This document shows, in pieces, positions 18,175-28,898 of a stretch of 44,328 bases of DNA. The stretch's first letter is position 1; every line of letters starts with the position of its first letter. A model generated the notes under the pieces. That model had not been told where the DNA came from, ran no database searches, and saw nothing but the letters and a program-made list of their open reading frames with translations. The stretch lies in assembly GCF_000827595.2 (NCBI RefSeq), contig NZ_LN776191.1, forward strand, positions 1 through 44,328, written 5' to 3'. A program made the position numbers and the translations under genes. The DNA comes from Necropsobacter massiliensis. Its GTDB lineage: Bacteria > Pseudomonadota > Gammaproteobacteria > Enterobacterales > Pasteurellaceae.

Positions 18175-19187
18175 AAACGCGCATAAAACTAACCGCACTT
18201 TCTGTGTTACTTGGCTTATCCGTGGCGACGACAGCACAGGCTGCCGATCGTATCGCTTTTATTCCTAAACTGGTAGGGGTTGGCTTCTTCACCAGCGGCG
18301 GACAAGGCGCGACCGAAATGGGAAAAACCTTGGGTGTTGGTGTCACTTATGATGGTCCGACCGAACCGAGCGTATCCAATCAAGTGCAATTGATTAATAA
18401 CTTCGTTAATCAGGGGTATAACGCCATTGTGGTGTCTGCGGTGTCACCGGACGGCTTATGTTCCACCTTACAACGCGCCATGAAACGTGGTGTGAAAGTG
18501 TTGACCTGGGATTCTGATACTAAACCGGAATGCCGTAGCCATTATATTAACCAAGGTACGCCGGAACAGCTGGGTGCCATGTTGGTGGATATGGCGGCTG
18601 GACAAATCGACAAACCGAAAGCCAAAGTGGCGTTTTTTTATTCCAGTCCGACCGTAACCGACCAAAATCAATGGGTGAAAGAAGCCAAAGCGAAAATTGC
18701 CAAAGATCATCCCGAATGGGAGATCGTAACGACTCAATTCGGCTACAACGATGCAATTAAATCCCTGCAAACCGCCGAGGGTATTTTGAAAGCCTATCCG
18801 GATTTGGATGCAATTATTGCACCGGATGCCAATGCGTTACCGGCAGCCGCCCAAGCGGCGGAAAACCTGAAAGTCAATTCCGTGGTTATCGTTGGCTTCA
18901 GTACACCGAATGTCATGCGTCCTTATGTGAAACGCGGCACGGTAAAACAATTCGGTCTATGGGATGTGGTGCAACAAGGCAAGATTTCCGTGGCTGCCGC
19001 CAATGCTTTACTGAAAGGTGAAAAACTCAATGTGGGCGATAAATTAAACGTGCAGGGTATCGGCACTATTGAAGTGTCACCCAACAAAGTGCAAGGCTAT
19101 GCGTTCGAAGCGGACAGCAACGGCATTATTTTATTACCTGAACGCGTTGTGTTCACCAAAGACAATATCGATAACTACAATTTCTGA
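18171..19187 (+). CDS. lsrB: AI-2 periplasmic binding protein LsrB
   Basis: LsrB captures AI-2 in the periplasm for LsrACD. A typical signal peptide runs to about residue 24 (TTAQA before ADRIAF). The mature part is a type I periplasmic binding protein. Residues known to hold AI-2 in Salmonella LsrB appear conserved: Lys in AFIPKLVG, Asp in TWDSD, Asp-Gln in VTDQNQ, and Pro/Ala in [16 protein letters not shown] precedes the ATG. An uptake signal (18192-18200) sits inside the signal-peptide codons. Confidence 0.94.
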   Translation: MKTRIKLTALSVLLGLSVATTAQAADRIAFIPKLVGVGFFTSGGQGATEMGKTLGVGVTYDGPTEPSVSNQVQLINNFVNQGYNAIVVSAVSPDGLCSTLQRAMKRGVKVLTWDSDTKPECRSHYINQGTPEQLGAMLVDMAAGQIDKPKAKVAFFYSSPTVTDQNQWVKEAKAKIAKDHPEWEIVTTQFGYNDAIKSLQTAEGILKAYPDLDAIIAPDANALPAAAQAAENLKVNSVVIVGFSTPNVMRPYVKRGTVKQFGLWDVVQQGKISVAAANALLKGEKLNVGDKLNVQGIGTIEVSPNKVQGYAFEADSNGIILLPERVVFTKDNIDNYNF

Positions 19188-19210
19188 TTAGCGAAGAGAG
19201 GAGTATTTCA

Positions 19211-20089
19211 ATGGCAGATTTAGATGACATCAGAGACGGCAAGGATTTCGGTTTGGATCGAGCGCAAACCAATCAGACGTTTTATTTAAAAGGTTCAGGT
19301 GCACTGGATTGGGGCATGCAATCCCGCTTGGCGAATATTTTTAATCCGAAAACCGGCAGAACTATTATGCTGGCATTCGATCATGGCTATTTCCAAGGAC
19401 CGACTACCGGATTAGAGCGTATTGATCTGCATATTGCGCCGCTATTTGAATATACAGATGTGTTGATGTGTACCCGTGGGATTTTGCGTAGTGTAGTGTC
19501 ACCGGCGACTCGTAAACCGGTGGTTTTGCGGGCTTCCGGTGCCAATTCCATTCTCACTGAATTATCCAATGAGGCGGTGGCGGTATGCGTAGAAGATGCC
19601 TTACGTCTAAATGTTTCCGCAATGGCGGCGCAGGTGTATATTGGTTCTCAGTATGAACACCAATCCATCAAAAATATTATTCAACTGGTGGATCAAGGCA
19701 CCCGTTACGGCATGCCGACCATGGCGGTAACTGGCGTTGGTAAAGATATGGCGCGAGATCAACGTTATTTCTCACTGGCAACCCGTATTGCAGCTGAAAT
19801 GGGGGCGCATATCATCAAAACTTATTATGTGGATAAAGGCTTTGAACGCGTAACCGCAGGCTGTCCGGTGCCGATTGTGATTGCTGGCGGCAAAAAATTA
19901 CCGGAACAAGATGCATTAGAGATGTGCTACCATGCTATCGATCAAGGAGCTTCCGGCGTAGATATGGGACGTAATATTTTCCAATCCGAGGCACCGATAG
20001 CCATGTTGAAAGCGGTACACGCTATCGTACACGGCGGCGAAAATGCAGAAAAAGCCTATCAGTTATATCTGCATGAAAAAAATGCCTAG
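19211..20089 (+). CDS. lsrF: Phospho-AI-2 thiolase LsrF
   Basis: LsrF is a class I aldolase-fold enzyme that cleaves 3-hydroxy-5-phosphonooxypentane-2,4-dione by transfer to coenzyme A, the last step of phospho-AI-2 breakdown. The 292-residue protein has the family signature [12 protein letters not shown] near the N-terminus, the catalytic Lys region [10 protein letters not shown] and the phosphate-binding [11 protein letters not shown] loop. GAGAGGAG lies before the ATG. In frame and in order within lsrACDBFG. Confidence 0.94.
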   Translation: MADLDDIRDGKDFGLDRAQTNQTFYLKGSGALDWGMQSRLANIFNPKTGRTIMLAFDHGYFQGPTTGLERIDLHIAPLFEYTDVLMCTRGILRSVVSPATRKPVVLRASGANSILTELSNEAVAVCVEDALRLNVSAMAAQVYIGSQYEHQSIKNIIQLVDQGTRYGMPTMAVTGVGKDMARDQRYFSLATRIAAEMGAHIIKTYYVDKGFERVTAGCPVPIVIAGGKKLPEQDALEMCYHAIDQGASGVDMGRNIFQSEAPIAMLKAVHAIVHGGENAEKAYQLYLHEKNA

Positions 20090-20121
20090 TATTTCTCATT
20101 TTTTGCAATAAGGAGTTTGTT

Positions 20122-20424
20122 ATGTTTGCAATGTTGGTAGAAATTAATATCAAGGAAGGTAAAGAGCAGGAATTTCTTGAGGTATTTGAACGCAATCATC
20201 TTGGTACTCGCCAGGAGCCGGGCAACGTACGGTTTGATGTGTTGCGCGATCCGCAAGTGCGCACGCGTTTTTATGCTTATGAAGTGTATATAAATAAAGC
20301 GGCATTAGAAGTGCACCGTGAAACCCCGCATTATCATCGTTGCGTCGCCGAGTTAGAGCCATTGATGACGGGTAAGAGAAGTAAAAAAATCTTTGAATGG
20401 GTGTTTACTGAAACAGTTAACTGA
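20122..20424 (+). CDS. lsrG: Phospho-AI-2 isomerase LsrG
   Basis: LsrG isomerises phospho-AI-2 to the substrate of LsrF, thereby shutting off the LsrR signal. The 100-residue protein has the antibiotic-biosynthesis-monooxygenase (ABM) ferredoxin-like fold: MFAMLVEINIKEG, RFDVLRDP and a HRETPHYH segment. AAGGAG precedes the ATG. Last gene of the operon; no tam gene follows, unlike E. coli. Confidence 0.92.
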   Translation: MFAMLVEINIKEGKEQEFLEVFERNHLGTRQEPGNVRFDVLRDPQVRTRFYAYEVYINKAALEVHRETPHYHRCVAELEPLMTGKRSKKIFEWVFTETVN

Positions 20425-20439
20425 AAGTGAGGCAAAAGA

Positions 20440-20491
20440 GATCTGCACCTTACTCAGTTGGTTATTCAGTTCAACTTTTGGGGTGCAGATC
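20440..20491. terminator. Long-loop hairpin after lsrG
   Basis: GATCTGCACC (20440-20449) and GGTGCAGATC (20482-20491) are perfect 10-base inverted repeats around a 32-base loop that holds two TCAGTT copies. Short T-rich stretches follow on the + side, with a lone uptake signal (20510-20518) before udp. It may serve both converging transcripts, but the loop is unusually long. Confidence 0.5.
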
Positions 20492-20533
20492 AAATTTTGA
20501 TAAAAACCCACCGCACTTTTATATCATGGGTTG

Positions 20534-21292
20534 CTAGATTAATAACGCGGCGGCTTTTACGCCGATTTCAATAGCTTTTTTCTCGGTTTGGTGGATAGTT
20601 TCCTCGTTTGGGATTTCCTGCTGGGTACGGTTTACGATTGCGCCGGACACCATTGCACCGCGCAAACCCAATGCCGAACACATGGTAAACAGGGTGGCGC
20701 TTTCCATTTCATAGTTCATCACGTTCAACTCCTGCCATTGTTTCAATGACCCCTGATAATGGCGCCAGACTTTACCGCTGTAAGTGTCGTAGCGTTCTTG
20801 TCCCGGATAGAAGGTGTCGGAGGAGGCGGTAATCCCGACATGCACGTTCACTTCCGGGTCTTCACTCGCCACTTTATGCAGCGCGGCGGTGCAGGTGAAG
20901 TCCGCCACTGCTGGGTATTCCAGCGGTGCGAAATGGCGGCTGGCACCGTCCAGACGTACCGCACCGGTGGTAATCAGAATATCGCCGACATTAATATGCG
21001 GCTGAATCGCGCCGGTGGTGCCGATTCGCAGGAAAGTGCGCACCCCGAGTTGCGCCAGTTCTTCCACCGCAATGGAAACCGACGGTCCGCCGATCCCGGT
21101 GGAACATACGACAATGGCTTTGTTTCCGATATAACCGAGCCAAGAAGTGAATTCTCGGGTGGAAACTAAAAATTTCGGATTATCCAGCAGGCGGGCGATG
21201 CGTTCAACCCGTTCTGGTGCGCCGGGAACAATCGCCAGCTGCGCCCCTTCTAACATAGCCTTGGTCAAGCCAAGATGAAAAACATCAGACAT
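20534..21292 (-). CDS. udp: Uridine phosphorylase
   Basis: Catalyses phosphorolysis of uridine to uracil and ribose-1-phosphate in pyrimidine salvage. The 252-residue protein shows the NP-I phosphorylase signatures: the [14 protein letters not shown] block, the [16 protein letters not shown] phosphate-binding region and [13 protein letters not shown] near the ribose site. AAGGAAA lies before the ATG. It lies 28 bases after asnC on the same strand, so asnC and udp may share a transcript, an uncommon pairing. Confidence 0.95.
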   Translation of the reverse strand: MSDVFHLGLTKAMLEGAQLAIVPGAPERVERIARLLDNPKFLVSTREFTSWLGYIGNKAIVVCSTGIGGPSVSIAVEELAQLGVRTFLRIGTTGAIQPHINVGDILITTGAVRLDGASRHFAPLEYPAVADFTCTAALHKVASEDPEVNVHVGITASSDTFYPGQERYDTYSGKVWRHYQGSLKQWQELNVMNYEMESATLFTMCSALGLRGAMVSGAIVNRTQQEIPNEETIHQTEKKAIEIGVKAAALLI

Positions 21293-21320
21293 AAAATTTT
21301 CCTTATAGTTGTATTTATGG

Positions 21321-21773
21321 TTACGGTTTTATATCACGCAAAATCGGATTCTGCATGGAAATCAGAGTCTCCGTCGATTGAATTTCGTCAATCAGCTGGA
21401 TTTTACTTGCCAGTACAGAATGCAATTCCGCAATGGTATGCGTCATTACTTTGATAAAAATGGAATAGTTGCCCGTCGTGTAATAGGCTTCCACCACTTC
21501 ATCAAAGCTTTCTAATTTTTGAATTACCTTGTCATAATCTTTGGCGCTTTTCAGTATAATACCGATAAAACAGCACACATCATAACCCAGTTTACGTTCA
21601 TCAATGCGAATTTTGGTGCCCTGAATAATGCCCGATTGGCGCATTTTTTCCACCCGCACGTGGATAGTACCGGGACTGACGCCGAAACTTTTCGCCATTT
21701 CGGCATAAGGCGTGCGTGCGTCTTTGATTAAAACACGTAAAATTTGTTGATCTAAGCTATCAATATTGTACAT
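21321..21773 (-). CDS. asnC: Transcriptional regulator AsnC (Lrp family)
   Basis: AsnC senses asparagine and activates asnA. It has an N-terminal helix-turn-helix (about 5-50, with [21 protein letters not shown]) and a C-terminal RAM ligand-binding domain; length 150 is typical. The start has CAGGA close by. Divergent from asnA with a 157-base gap that holds a palindrome suited to AsnC, matching the classical asnC/asnA arrangement. Confidence 0.94.
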   Translation of the reverse strand: MYNIDSLDQQILRVLIKDARTPYAEMAKSFGVSPGTIHVRVEKMRQSGIIQGTKIRIDERKLGYDVCCFIGIILKSAKDYDKVIQKLESFDEVVEAYYTTGNYSIFIKVMTHTIAELHSVLASKIQLIDEIQSTETLISMQNPILRDIKP

Positions 21774-21862
21774 ATCTAGTCCTGAATTAAATTTATTTTA
21801 AAAAATCGAATGTTTTTTATAAAAAATATAGTTGTGCTGTTGTTTTTACATTTAACTATTGA

Positions 21863-21895
21863 GTTACGTCATATTTTTATTAAATAATATGTAAC
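21863..21895. promoter_or_regulatory. Inverted repeat between asnC and asnA, possible AsnC site
   Basis: GTTAC (21863-21867) and GTAAC (21891-21895) bound a 33-base AT-rich element; 11 of 14 arm positions are complementary. It lies 35 bases before asnA in the divergent control region. Assignment to AsnC is by position only. Confidence 0.4.
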
Positions 21896-21930
21896 CGAAA
21901 TCGGAAACAGACATAAGGTCCATTATAACA

Positions 21931-22923
21931 ATGAAAAAGTCATTTATTTTACAACAACAAGAAATCAGTTTCGCTAAAAATACATTCACCGACAAACTTT
22001 CAGAACATTTGGGACTTGTTGAAGTTCAAGGTCCTATCCTAAGCCAAGTGGGCAATGGTATTCAAGATAATCTTTCGGGTATTGAGAAAGCAGTTCAAGT
22101 AAATGTGAAACAGATCACAGATGCCACCTTTGAGGTGGTGCATTCTCTGGCGAAATGGAAACGTCATACGCTGGCGCGTTTCGGCTTTGCCGAAAATGAA
22201 GGGTTGTTTGTGCATATGAAAGCGCTGCGTCCGGATGAAGATAGCCTAGATCAAACTCATTCCGTGTATGTGGATCAATGGGACTGGGAAAAAGTGATTC
22301 CGGCAGGTCGACGTAATTTGGCGTATCTGAAAGAAACTGTACGCGCCATTTATCAGGCGATTTTAGAGACGGAAGATGCAGTTAGCCAAAAATTCGGTCT
22401 GGAAAAATTCTTACCGCAAGAGATTACTTTCGTACATAGCGAAGAGTTGGTGCAGCGTTTTCCGGGCATGAACGACAAAGAACGGGAAAATGCAATTTGT
22501 AAAGAATACGGTGCAGTGTTTTTAATCGGTATCGGCGGTAAATTATCCGACGGCAAACCGCATGATATGCGTGCGCCGGATTATGACGACTGGACTACGG
22601 TGTCGGAAGGCGAATACAAAGGGCTGAACGGCGATATTCTGGTGTGGAATCCAACGCTACAGCGTGCGTTTGAAATTTCGTCGATGGGCATTCGGGTGGA
22701 TGAAACCGCATTGCGCAAACAGTTGGCGCTGACTAATGACGAAGAGCGGCTGAAATTCGACTGGCATCAGGATTTAATTAACGGGCGTTTACCGCTTTCT
22801 ATTGGCGGCGGTATCGGGCAATCCCGTTTGGCGATGCTGCTGCTGCATAAAAAACATATCGGCGAAGTGCAATCTAGTGTTTGGCCGAAATCCGTAATGC
22901 AGGAATTTGACAATATCCTGTAA
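21931..22923 (+). CDS. asnA: Aspartate-ammonia ligase (asparagine synthetase A)
   Basis: Makes asparagine from aspartate, ammonia and ATP. The 330-residue protein has the class II aminoacyl-tRNA synthetase-like fold: [19 protein letters not shown] near residues 33-51, [14 protein letters not shown], and the C-terminal [16 protein letters not shown] motif that binds ATP. Length is normal. Controlled by the divergent asnC. A strong uptake-signal terminator follows. Confidence 0.96.
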   Translation: MKKSFILQQQEISFAKNTFTDKLSEHLGLVEVQGPILSQVGNGIQDNLSGIEKAVQVNVKQITDATFEVVHSLAKWKRHTLARFGFAENEGLFVHMKALRPDEDSLDQTHSVYVDQWDWEKVIPAGRRNLAYLKETVRAIYQAILETEDAVSQKFGLEKFLPQEITFVHSEELVQRFPGMNDKERENAICKEYGAVFLIGIGGKLSDGKPHDMRAPDYDDWTTVSEGEYKGLNGDILVWNPTLQRAFEISSMGIRVDETALRKQLALTNDEERLKFDWHQDLINGRLPLSIGGGIGQSRLAMLLLHKKHIGEVQSSVWPKSVMQEFDNIL

Positions 22924-22948
22924 TTCACAGATAAAAATTCAATATACA

Positions 22949-22979
22949 AAAAAGTGCGGTAAAAAATACCGCACTTTTT
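22949..22979. terminator. Bidirectional terminator between asnA and dusA
   Basis: AAAAAGTGCGGTA (22949-22961) and TACCGCACTTTTT (22967-22979) make a perfect 13-bp stem with a 5-base loop. These are inverted uptake signals with A/T runs on both sides, suited to the convergent genes. Confidence 0.9.
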
Positions 22980-22981
22980 GC

Positions 22982-23974
22982 TTATTCGGTTTCTACAAAG
23001 CCCAGTGCAGTTTCCAGTACGTCAATGCCGGCGCCTGCTTTATGGGCGTTTTCGCTTAAATGCCGCCGCCATTGGAGTGCCCCTTTGCAATGTTGGAACG
23101 CGCCAAGCATATGGCGGGTGATGTGATTGAGATAAACGCCCTGACTGAGCTGTCGTTCAATATAAGGAAACATGCTTTCCACCGCCTCGCGCGGGGTGAT
23201 AATCGGCGCTTGTGCATCGAATAGGGCGCGATCCACATAACCCAGCAGCGCAGGATTTTGATAGGCTGCACGCCCCACCATCACGCCGTCCACATATTGC
23301 AGATGCTGCTGCATGTCCGCGATGGTTTTAATACCGCCGTTGATGCTGATCATCAGCTGCGGAAAATCGCGTTTCAGCCGATAAACCCGTGCATAATCCA
23401 ACGGTGGAATTTCGCGGTTTTCTTTCGGGCTTAATCCGGACAGCCAAGCCTTGCGCGCATGCACGATAAATTCCTGACAACCAGCTTGGTGTACGGTTTG
23501 AATGAAATCGCAGAGAAAGTCGTAGCTGTCAAAATCGTCTATGCCGATACGGGTTTTCACCGTGACCGGAATTTCCACCGCACTTTGCATTTGTTTGACG
23601 CACTCTGCCACTAACTTCGCATGCGCCATGAGACAGGCGCCGAACATGCCGTTTTGTACCCGATCGGAAGGGCAGCCGACGTTTAGATTGATTTCCTGAT
23701 AACCACGCTGCTGGGCAAGCTCGGCACAATGACGCAACTGCGCCGGATCGCTGCCGCCGAGCTGAAGCGCAACGGGATTTTCGTGCGGATCGAATGCCAG
23801 ATGATCATATTTGGCATGTAGCAGCGCGCCGGTGGTGACCATTTCGCTATACAGCAACGCATAGCGGCTGAAACGGCGGTGAAAGTAGCGACAGTGGCGG
23901 GTAGTCCAGTCCAGCATCGGCGCGACGGAAAAGCGCGCGCGATAAAAGTGCGGTGAATTTTCGATAAGTTTCAT
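22982..23974 (-). CDS. dusA: tRNA-dihydrouridine(20/20a) synthase
   Basis: FMN-dependent reduction of uridines 20/20a in the tRNA D-loop. A TIM-barrel protein of 330 residues with the FMN-binding start [10 protein letters not shown] (15-24), catalytic Cys101 in [12 protein letters not shown], and the FMN-phosphate motifs SINGGIK and [11 protein letters not shown]. Its start overlaps the end of the ClC gene by 4 bases, so the two are translated together. It contains uptake signals at 23577 and 23946. Confidence 0.95.
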   Translation of the reverse strand: MKLIENSPHFYRARFSVAPMLDWTTRHCRYFHRRFSRYALLYSEMVTTGALLHAKYDHLAFDPHENPVALQLGGSDPAQLRHCAELAQQRGYQEINLNVGCPSDRVQNGMFGACLMAHAKLVAECVKQMQSAVEIPVTVKTRIGIDDFDSYDFLCDFIQTVHQAGCQEFIVHARKAWLSGLSPKENREIPPLDYARVYRLKRDFPQLMISINGGIKTIADMQQHLQYVDGVMVGRAAYQNPALLGYVDRALFDAQAPIITPREAVESMFPYIERQLSQGVYLNHITRHMLGAFQHCKGALQWRRHLSENAHKAGAGIDVLETALGFVETE

Positions 23975-25347
23975 GAATTTTTGGTTTCTGGTTTATTTTC
24001 TTCCTGCACCCGTTGGCGAAAACGCCCGGCGGCGAAATGATAAAACGGTTTCGGGTTAAACTGGCGTGAAATAATAGAGGCGATTAAGCAGCAAATCAAC
24101 AGCCAAAACAATACCGGTTGGCAGCCGGTCATTTCCATTACAATTACGCTGGCAGTAACCGGCGATTGCGTGGCGCCTGCTAGAAATGCCGCCATACACA
24201 GCAAGACCAACAAACGCTGATCCACCGCGCCGTCGCTTAGCGCCCAGATTTGTGCGCCGAGACCTGCACCGACGGTCAGGGACGGGGTAAAAATCCCGCC
24301 GGCGATGCCCGTCCAGTAGGTCGCGACGGTGGCAAACAGTTTGCTGATGCCTAAATCGGCGCGAGTTGCTTGCCCATCCAGCGCATTAGCGACTACCTGA
24401 TAGCCGGTACCGTAAGTTTGCCCGTTGCCGTAGGTGCCTAGGGCGGCAAGCAGCAGGCCCAAAACTAGTGCGGTATAAATCGGGTGCCGACATATCCAGC
24501 CGCGCATGCGTGCGGGCGCAACGCCGGCGACGCCTTTTGTCAGTAGACGGGCGAAAATACCGCCACAAATGCCACACACCAGACCGCATAGCAGAATCCA
24601 CAGTAACATATGAGGCACTTCATTTTCCCCTTGATATTGCGGGAAATAGGGATTGTTGCCCTGCAACGCCACCAGAATAAAACCTGCTGCCAATACGCCC
24701 AATAAAACGCGGCGTTCCCAGCGCAACATGACGCCGCGACCTAATTCCTCAATGGCGAAAACCACGCCCGCCAGCGGTGCGTTAAATGCCGCCGCCAGAC
24801 CGCCAGCCGCGCCGGTTGCCATCAGTTCATTGGCGCTCAGACCGTTAAAGGCGACACCGTGTTTACGGCAAAAGTTGCCCCATGCCAGCATGACTGCGGC
24901 GCCGACCTGTACGGACGGTCCCTCGCGCCCGACGGAGGCGCCGAACAGCATTGCCAGAAAGGTTAGCGGAATTTTCCATAAGGTTTGCCCGAATGCCAGC
25001 AGCTTACTTTTATTGGTACCGTGCGGCAGGCTTAAAGAGGCGATGACCTGCGGAATGCCGCTGCCCGCCACATAGGGCGTATATTTTGGGGTAAACCAAG
25101 CCAGTAGCGCCAGTCCGAGCGGTAACACCAGCCATGCCGCCACCGGATATTTCGCACTCCACTGCGCATTCCATGCCAGTCCCAGATCAGCCAGTTTGGC
25201 GAAAGTGAGAGAAAACAGCGCAACCAGCGTGGCGCCGAGCAACAGGCAGGCAAATTCAATGCTTTTGCGGGAAATCCGATGGGTTTGGCGGAGTTTTTTA
25301 TGCAGAATATAGCGTATTCGCGCTGTGATATGTTTCGATATTATCAT
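23971..25347 (-). CDS. ClC-family H+/Cl- antiporter
   Basis: An inner-membrane ClC protein of 458 residues. Anion-path motifs are intact: GSGIPQ (95-100) and GREGPSVQ (140-147), whose Glu142 is the gating glutamate. A second glutamate in FAIEEL (200/201) fits the internal proton glutamate of exchangers, so it is likely an antiporter, not a channel. In E. coli such proteins support extreme acid resistance. The N-terminal ~30 residues are very basic. The start codon has a weak ribosome site, so the true start could differ slightly. Operon with dusA. Confidence 0.88.
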   Translation of the reverse strand: MIISKHITARIRYILHKKLRQTHRISRKSIEFACLLLGATLVALFSLTFAKLADLGLAWNAQWSAKYPVAAWLVLPLGLALLAWFTPKYTPYVAGSGIPQVIASLSLPHGTNKSKLLAFGQTLWKIPLTFLAMLFGASVGREGPSVQVGAAVMLAWGNFCRKHGVAFNGLSANELMATGAAGGLAAAFNAPLAGVVFAIEELGRGVMLRWERRVLLGVLAAGFILVALQGNNPYFPQYQGENEVPHMLLWILLCGLVCGICGGIFARLLTKGVAGVAPARMRGWICRHPIYTALVLGLLLAALGTYGNGQTYGTGYQVVANALDGQATRADLGISKLFATVATYWTGIAGGIFTPSLTVGAGLGAQIWALSDGAVDQRLLVLLCMAAFLAGATQSPVTASVIVMEMTGCQPVLFWLLICCLIASIISRQFNPKPFYHFAAGRFRQRVQEENKPETKNS

Positions 25348-25453
25348 AGCAACCGATGACTTGATTACAATTGGGCGGATTATATCAGGTTTACCAGCAG
25401 CGTTGTAGCGACAGCAGGAGATTGCCGGATAAAATTATGCCGTCGGTGCAAAT

Positions 25454-25477
25454 TCAGGGCGCCGTGTGGCACCCTGA
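25454..25477. terminator. Hairpin after deoD
   Basis: TCAGGG-C-GCC, loop GTGT, GGC-A-CCCTGA, with one mismatch. No strong T-run follows on the minus strand, so it may be a transcript-end structure rather than a strong terminator. Confidence 0.4.
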
Positions 25478-25485
25478 GCGGCGGA

Positions 25486-26202
25486 TTATGCCTGATCGCC
25501 GATGAGTACGCTTTCAAGGGCGATTTCGATCATCTCGTTAAAGGTTGACTGGCGCTCTTCGGCGCTGGTTTGTTGATGAGTGCGGATATGATCGGAGACG
25601 GTACAGATAGCCAAGGCTTTGGCACCGAATTCCGCCGCCACGGCGTAAATGCCGGCGGCTTCCATTTCTACTCCTAAAATGCCGTATTTTTCCATGACGT
25701 CGAACATGTCCACATCCGGCGTATAGAATAAATCGGCGGAGAACAGATTGCCCACCCGTACCTTGATGCCTTTGTGTTTCGCCGCCTGTACTGCTGCTTG
25801 GGTCATGTCGAAATCGGCGATGGCAGCAAAGTCGTTGTCTTTAAAACGAATACGATTGACTTTGGAATCGGTACAGGCACCCATACCGATGACGACGTCG
25901 CGTACTTGTACGTCCATTCGTACCGCCCCACAGGAACCGACACGGATAATTTTTTGTACCCCATATTCGGTGATCAGCTCTTTGGCGTAAATGGAGCAGG
26001 ACGGAATTCCCATGCCGTGCCCCATAACGGAAATGCGGCGACCTTTATAGCTGCCGGTGTAACCGAGCATATTGCGCACATTGGTGACTTCCTGCGCGTT
26101 TTGCAGGAAGGTTTCGGCGATATATTTGGCGCGCAGCGGATCGCCCGGCATTAGCACAACGTCGGCGAATGCGCCAGCAGGCGCGTTAATATGTGGAGTC
26201 AT
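25486..26202 (-). CDS. deoD: Purine nucleoside phosphorylase DeoD-type
   Basis: Hexameric NP-I phosphorylase splitting purine (deoxy)nucleosides to base and (deoxy)ribose-1-phosphate. 238 residues, with [15 protein letters not shown] near the N-terminus, [17 protein letters not shown] in the phosphate site, and [12 protein letters not shown] that positions ribose. Asp in TVSDHI is the catalytic base acid. It follows deoB by 12 bases in the nupC-deoB-deoD group, so ribose-1-phosphate made here is passed to DeoB. Confidence 0.96.
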   Translation of the reverse strand: MTPHINAPAGAFADVVLMPGDPLRAKYIAETFLQNAQEVTNVRNMLGYTGSYKGRRISVMGHGMGIPSCSIYAKELITEYGVQKIIRVGSCGAVRMDVQVRDVVIGMGACTDSKVNRIRFKDNDFAAIADFDMTQAAVQAAKHKGIKVRVGNLFSADLFYTPDVDMFDVMEKYGILGVEMEAAGIYAVAAEFGAKALAICTVSDHIRTHQQTSAEERQSTFNEMIEIALESVLIGDQA

Positions 26203-26214
26203 AATGTTGTCCTC

Positions 26215-27444
26215 TTAGTTGAAATCAATAATGGAAGTTCCGTAATCCATGGCGGATAAGCCAAAATAATGCGCAATGGTCTGTCCGATATCGGCAAAAG
26301 TCTGGCGTTTGCCCAGAAACTGTTTCGGTATGCGAGCGCCGTAAATCAGTACCGGAATATGTTCGCGCGTGTGATCGCTGCCTTGCCAAGTCGGATCGCA
26401 GCCGTGATCGGCGGTGAAAATTACAATATCGTTATCCGTCACCAGTTCCAGCAGTTCGGGAATGCGGCTGTCGAAATATTCCAGTGCGGCGGCATAACCC
26501 GCCACATCGCGACGATGCCCGTAATCAGAGTCGAAATTGACGAAATTGGTAAAAACGATAGTATTTTCGCCCGCTCTTTTTATTTCGGTCAGGGTTTTGT
26601 CAAATAATTCCGCAATGCCGGTCGCTTTCACTTTTCGGGTAATGCCGGTGTGGGCGTAAATGTCGGCGATTTTACCGATAGAGACCACCTCGCCGTGTTG
26701 TTCTTCCACCAGCTTTTGTAATACGGTTTTGGCCGGCGGTTCGACGGCATAATCTTTACGGTTGCCAGTGCGGCTGAATTCGCCGGCTTTCGCGCCGACA
26801 AACGGGCGGGCGATCACCCGACCGATATTATAATCCGCCAGTTCTTCGCGCACGATTTGGCATAGTTCATACAGTTTTTCTAGCCCGTAGGTTTCTTCGT
26901 GGCAGGCAATCTGGAATACCGAATCGGCAGACGTGTAGAAAATCGGTTTGCCGGTTTTCATATGTTCTTCGCCGAGCTTGTCCAAAATGACGGTACCCGA
27001 CGAATGGCAATTGCCGAGATAGCCCGGGATGCCGGATTTTTGTACGATACGATCTAATAATTCCTGCGGGAAACTGTTTTCGTGTTGTGGAAAATATCCC
27101 CAGTTGAATAACACCGGCACGCCGGCGATTTCCCAGTGACCCGACGGCGTATCTTTACCGGAAGAGATTTCCTGTGCGTAGGCATAGCCGCCGATAAGCT
27201 CCGGCTGTGCCTCGAAACCGGCGGGCAGCTGACCGGCGGATTGCTGTGCCGCCAGCCCTAACCCCAGTTTTTCCAAATTCGGTAAGTGCAGCGGCCCTTG
27301 GCGCTCTGAATTATCTGCGTTTCCCGCCGCACATTGTTGGGCGATATGCCTGAGCGTATTTGCGCCCTGATCACCGAATTTGTCCGCGTCATCGCTGGCG
27401 CCGATACCGAAAGAATCTAACATCATGATAAATACACGTTTCAT
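26215..27444 (-). CDS. deoB: Phosphopentomutase
   Basis: Converts (deoxy)ribose-1-phosphate to the 5-phosphate, linking nucleoside breakdown to central metabolism. An alkaline-phosphatase-superfamily enzyme of 409 residues, with metal ligands in [10 protein letters not shown] near the N-terminus and [19 protein letters not shown] near the C-terminus. The frame also has a GTG two codons earlier (27450); the ATG at 27444, with GAGAGGTGA before it, is the better start. A PurR-like box lies 20 bases upstream. Confidence 0.95.
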   Translation of the reverse strand: MKRVFIMMLDSFGIGASDDADKFGDQGANTLRHIAQQCAAGNADNSERQGPLHLPNLEKLGLGLAAQQSAGQLPAGFEAQPELIGGYAYAQEISSGKDTPSGHWEIAGVPVLFNWGYFPQHENSFPQELLDRIVQKSGIPGYLGNCHSSGTVILDKLGEEHMKTGKPIFYTSADSVFQIACHEETYGLEKLYELCQIVREELADYNIGRVIARPFVGAKAGEFSRTGNRKDYAVEPPAKTVLQKLVEEQHGEVVSIGKIADIYAHTGITRKVKATGIAELFDKTLTEIKRAGENTIVFTNFVNFDSDYGHRRDVAGYAAALEYFDSRIPELLELVTDNDIVIFTADHGCDPTWQGSDHTREHIPVLIYGARIPKQFLGKRQTFADIGQTIAHYFGLSAMDYGTSIIDFN

Positions 27445-27464
27445 ACTCACCTCTCTTACCTCTG

Positions 27465-27480
27465 TAGCAAACGTTTTCGT
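27465..27480. promoter_or_regulatory. PurR-like operator before deoB
   Basis: TAGCAAACGTTTTCGT fits the E. coli PurR consensus ANGCAANCGNTTNCNT at 10 of 11 fixed positions. On the minus strand a TATAAG (27490-27485) is placed so that transcription would begin inside this box, the classic repressor position. Confidence 0.6.
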
Positions 27481-27496
27481 TGCCCTTATAATGACA

Positions 27497-27520
27497 ACAC
27501 CACGAACTGGGTCGTGGTGT
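27497..27520. terminator. Hairpin between nupC and deoB
   Basis: ACACCACGA, loop ACTGGG, TCGTGGTGT: perfect 9-bp stem, 30 bases downstream of the nupC stop on the minus strand. T-tracts are poor, so it could be a processing or attenuation structure that sets nupC/deoBD ratios. Confidence 0.5.
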
Positions 27521-27552
27521 CGTGATAAAACTGGTTAAAATAATACCGCACT

Positions 27553-28797
27553 TTATAGTGCTGCACCACTCAATCCGATAAATAATCCCGCAATCGTGGC
27601 GCTCATCAGATTCGCCAGCGAGCCTGCGATAACCGCTTTGATCCCCAAACGGGCGATGTCGCCGCGCCGATTCGGCGCCATACCACCTAAGCCACCGATC
27701 AAAATGGCGATAGAACTGAAGTTGGCAAAACCGCACAGCGCAAAAGTGATAATTGCTTTAGTTTTATCACCCAGCTGCACCGCCGCATCCGCCGCCAGAT
27801 AAGGGGCGAATTCCAGATAGCCAACGAATTCGTTAATCGCCAGTTTGGTACCGATCATGCGTCCGGCGATTTGTGCTTCTTCCCACGGCACGCCGATAAT
27901 CCATGCTAACGGTCTGAACACCCAGCCGAAAATTAGACCGAGGGAGAGATCCGGCATATCGAACCATGCGCCGATACCGCCCAGCATGCCGTTAATCAAC
28001 GCGATCAATGCCACGAACGCCACCAACATGGCGCCCACGTTTAATGCCAATTGCATACCGGAAGACGCCCCGGCTGCGGCGGCATCCAGAATATTGGCAG
28101 GTTTTTCCAGATCGACTTTTTCAATATCATCGTTGAATTTCTGCGTTTGCGGAATCAAAATCTTCGCGAATAACAACCCTGCCGGTGCGGCCATAAAGGA
28201 GGCAGCGATCAAATACGGTAGCGGCACGCCCATGCCAGCATAGCCCGCCATTACGGAGCCAGCAATAGACGCCAGCCCGCCGCACATCACTGCGAATAAT
28301 TCCGATTCGGTCATTTTGCTGATATAAGGTTTGACTACCAGCGGCGCTTCGGTTTGCCCCACGAAAATATTGGCTGCGGCGGACATGGATTCCGCTTTGG
28401 AGGTACCCAAAGCTTTTTGTAGCGCACCACCAATGACTTTAATCACCCATTGCATCACCCCGATATAATACAGCAGGGAAATTAACGAGGAGAAAAAGAC
28501 GATAATTGATAATACTTTCACGGCGAACACAAAACCGACGGTCTCGGTATTCGCCAGTCCGCCGAAGACGAAGGCGATCCCTTCGTTGCCGTAGGCAATC
28601 ACTTTACTGATCGCATCCGCCATGCCTAACAGCACGTCACGACCAGCCGGCACATAAAGAATAAGCGCACCCATCGCGATTTGAATCAATAAGGCGCCGA
28701 GTACGGTGCGCAGATTGATGGCACGACGATTGGTGGATAGTAATACGGCGATCGCCAACAGGGCGAAAATACCGATTACACTGATTAGGGTGTCCAT
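27553..28797 (-). CDS. nupC: Concentrative nucleoside transporter, NupC family
   Basis: An inner-membrane cation-coupled nucleoside importer of 414 residues with about ten hydrophobic segments. It carries family motifs such as [13 protein letters not shown] and a C-terminal [20 protein letters not shown]. The open frame continues upstream to 28866, but the ATG at 28797 has GAGGAA as ribosome site and yields MDTLISVIG, the usual N-terminus. Its stop codon overlaps an uptake signal (27545-27553). It supplies substrates for DeoD and DeoB downstream. Confidence 0.93.
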   Translation of the reverse strand: MDTLISVIGIFALLAIAVLLSTNRRAINLRTVLGALLIQIAMGALILYVPAGRDVLLGMADAISKVIAYGNEGIAFVFGGLANTETVGFVFAVKVLSIIVFFSSLISLLYYIGVMQWVIKVIGGALQKALGTSKAESMSAAANIFVGQTEAPLVVKPYISKMTESELFAVMCGGLASIAGSVMAGYAGMGVPLPYLIAASFMAAPAGLLFAKILIPQTQKFNDDIEKVDLEKPANILDAAAAGASSGMQLALNVGAMLVAFVALIALINGMLGGIGAWFDMPDLSLGLIFGWVFRPLAWIIGVPWEEAQIAGRMIGTKLAINEFVGYLEFAPYLAADAAVQLGDKTKAIITFALCGFANFSSIAILIGGLGGMAPNRRGDIARLGIKAVIAGSLANLMSATIAGLFIGLSGAAL

Positions 28798-28898
28798 AAT
28801 CGAATTCCTCAAATTGAAATAACACGTTGATATAAAACAGCGAAATGATTTTATCTTTTTTTTCATTGAAAATCTTGTGTCAATATCAAGAAATGTGA

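Noticed and set aside
20759-21169. 136-codon open frame antisense to udp
   Set aside because: Opposite a complete conserved gene; composition is that of a shadow frame.
24653-25075. 140-codon open frame antisense to the ClC antiporter gene
   Set aside because: Proline/alanine/arginine-rich shadow of a GC-rich membrane protein gene; no start signal.
27448-27450. GTG start for deoB
   Set aside because: The ATG two codons later has better spacing to GAGAGGTGA and gives the conserved N-terminus.
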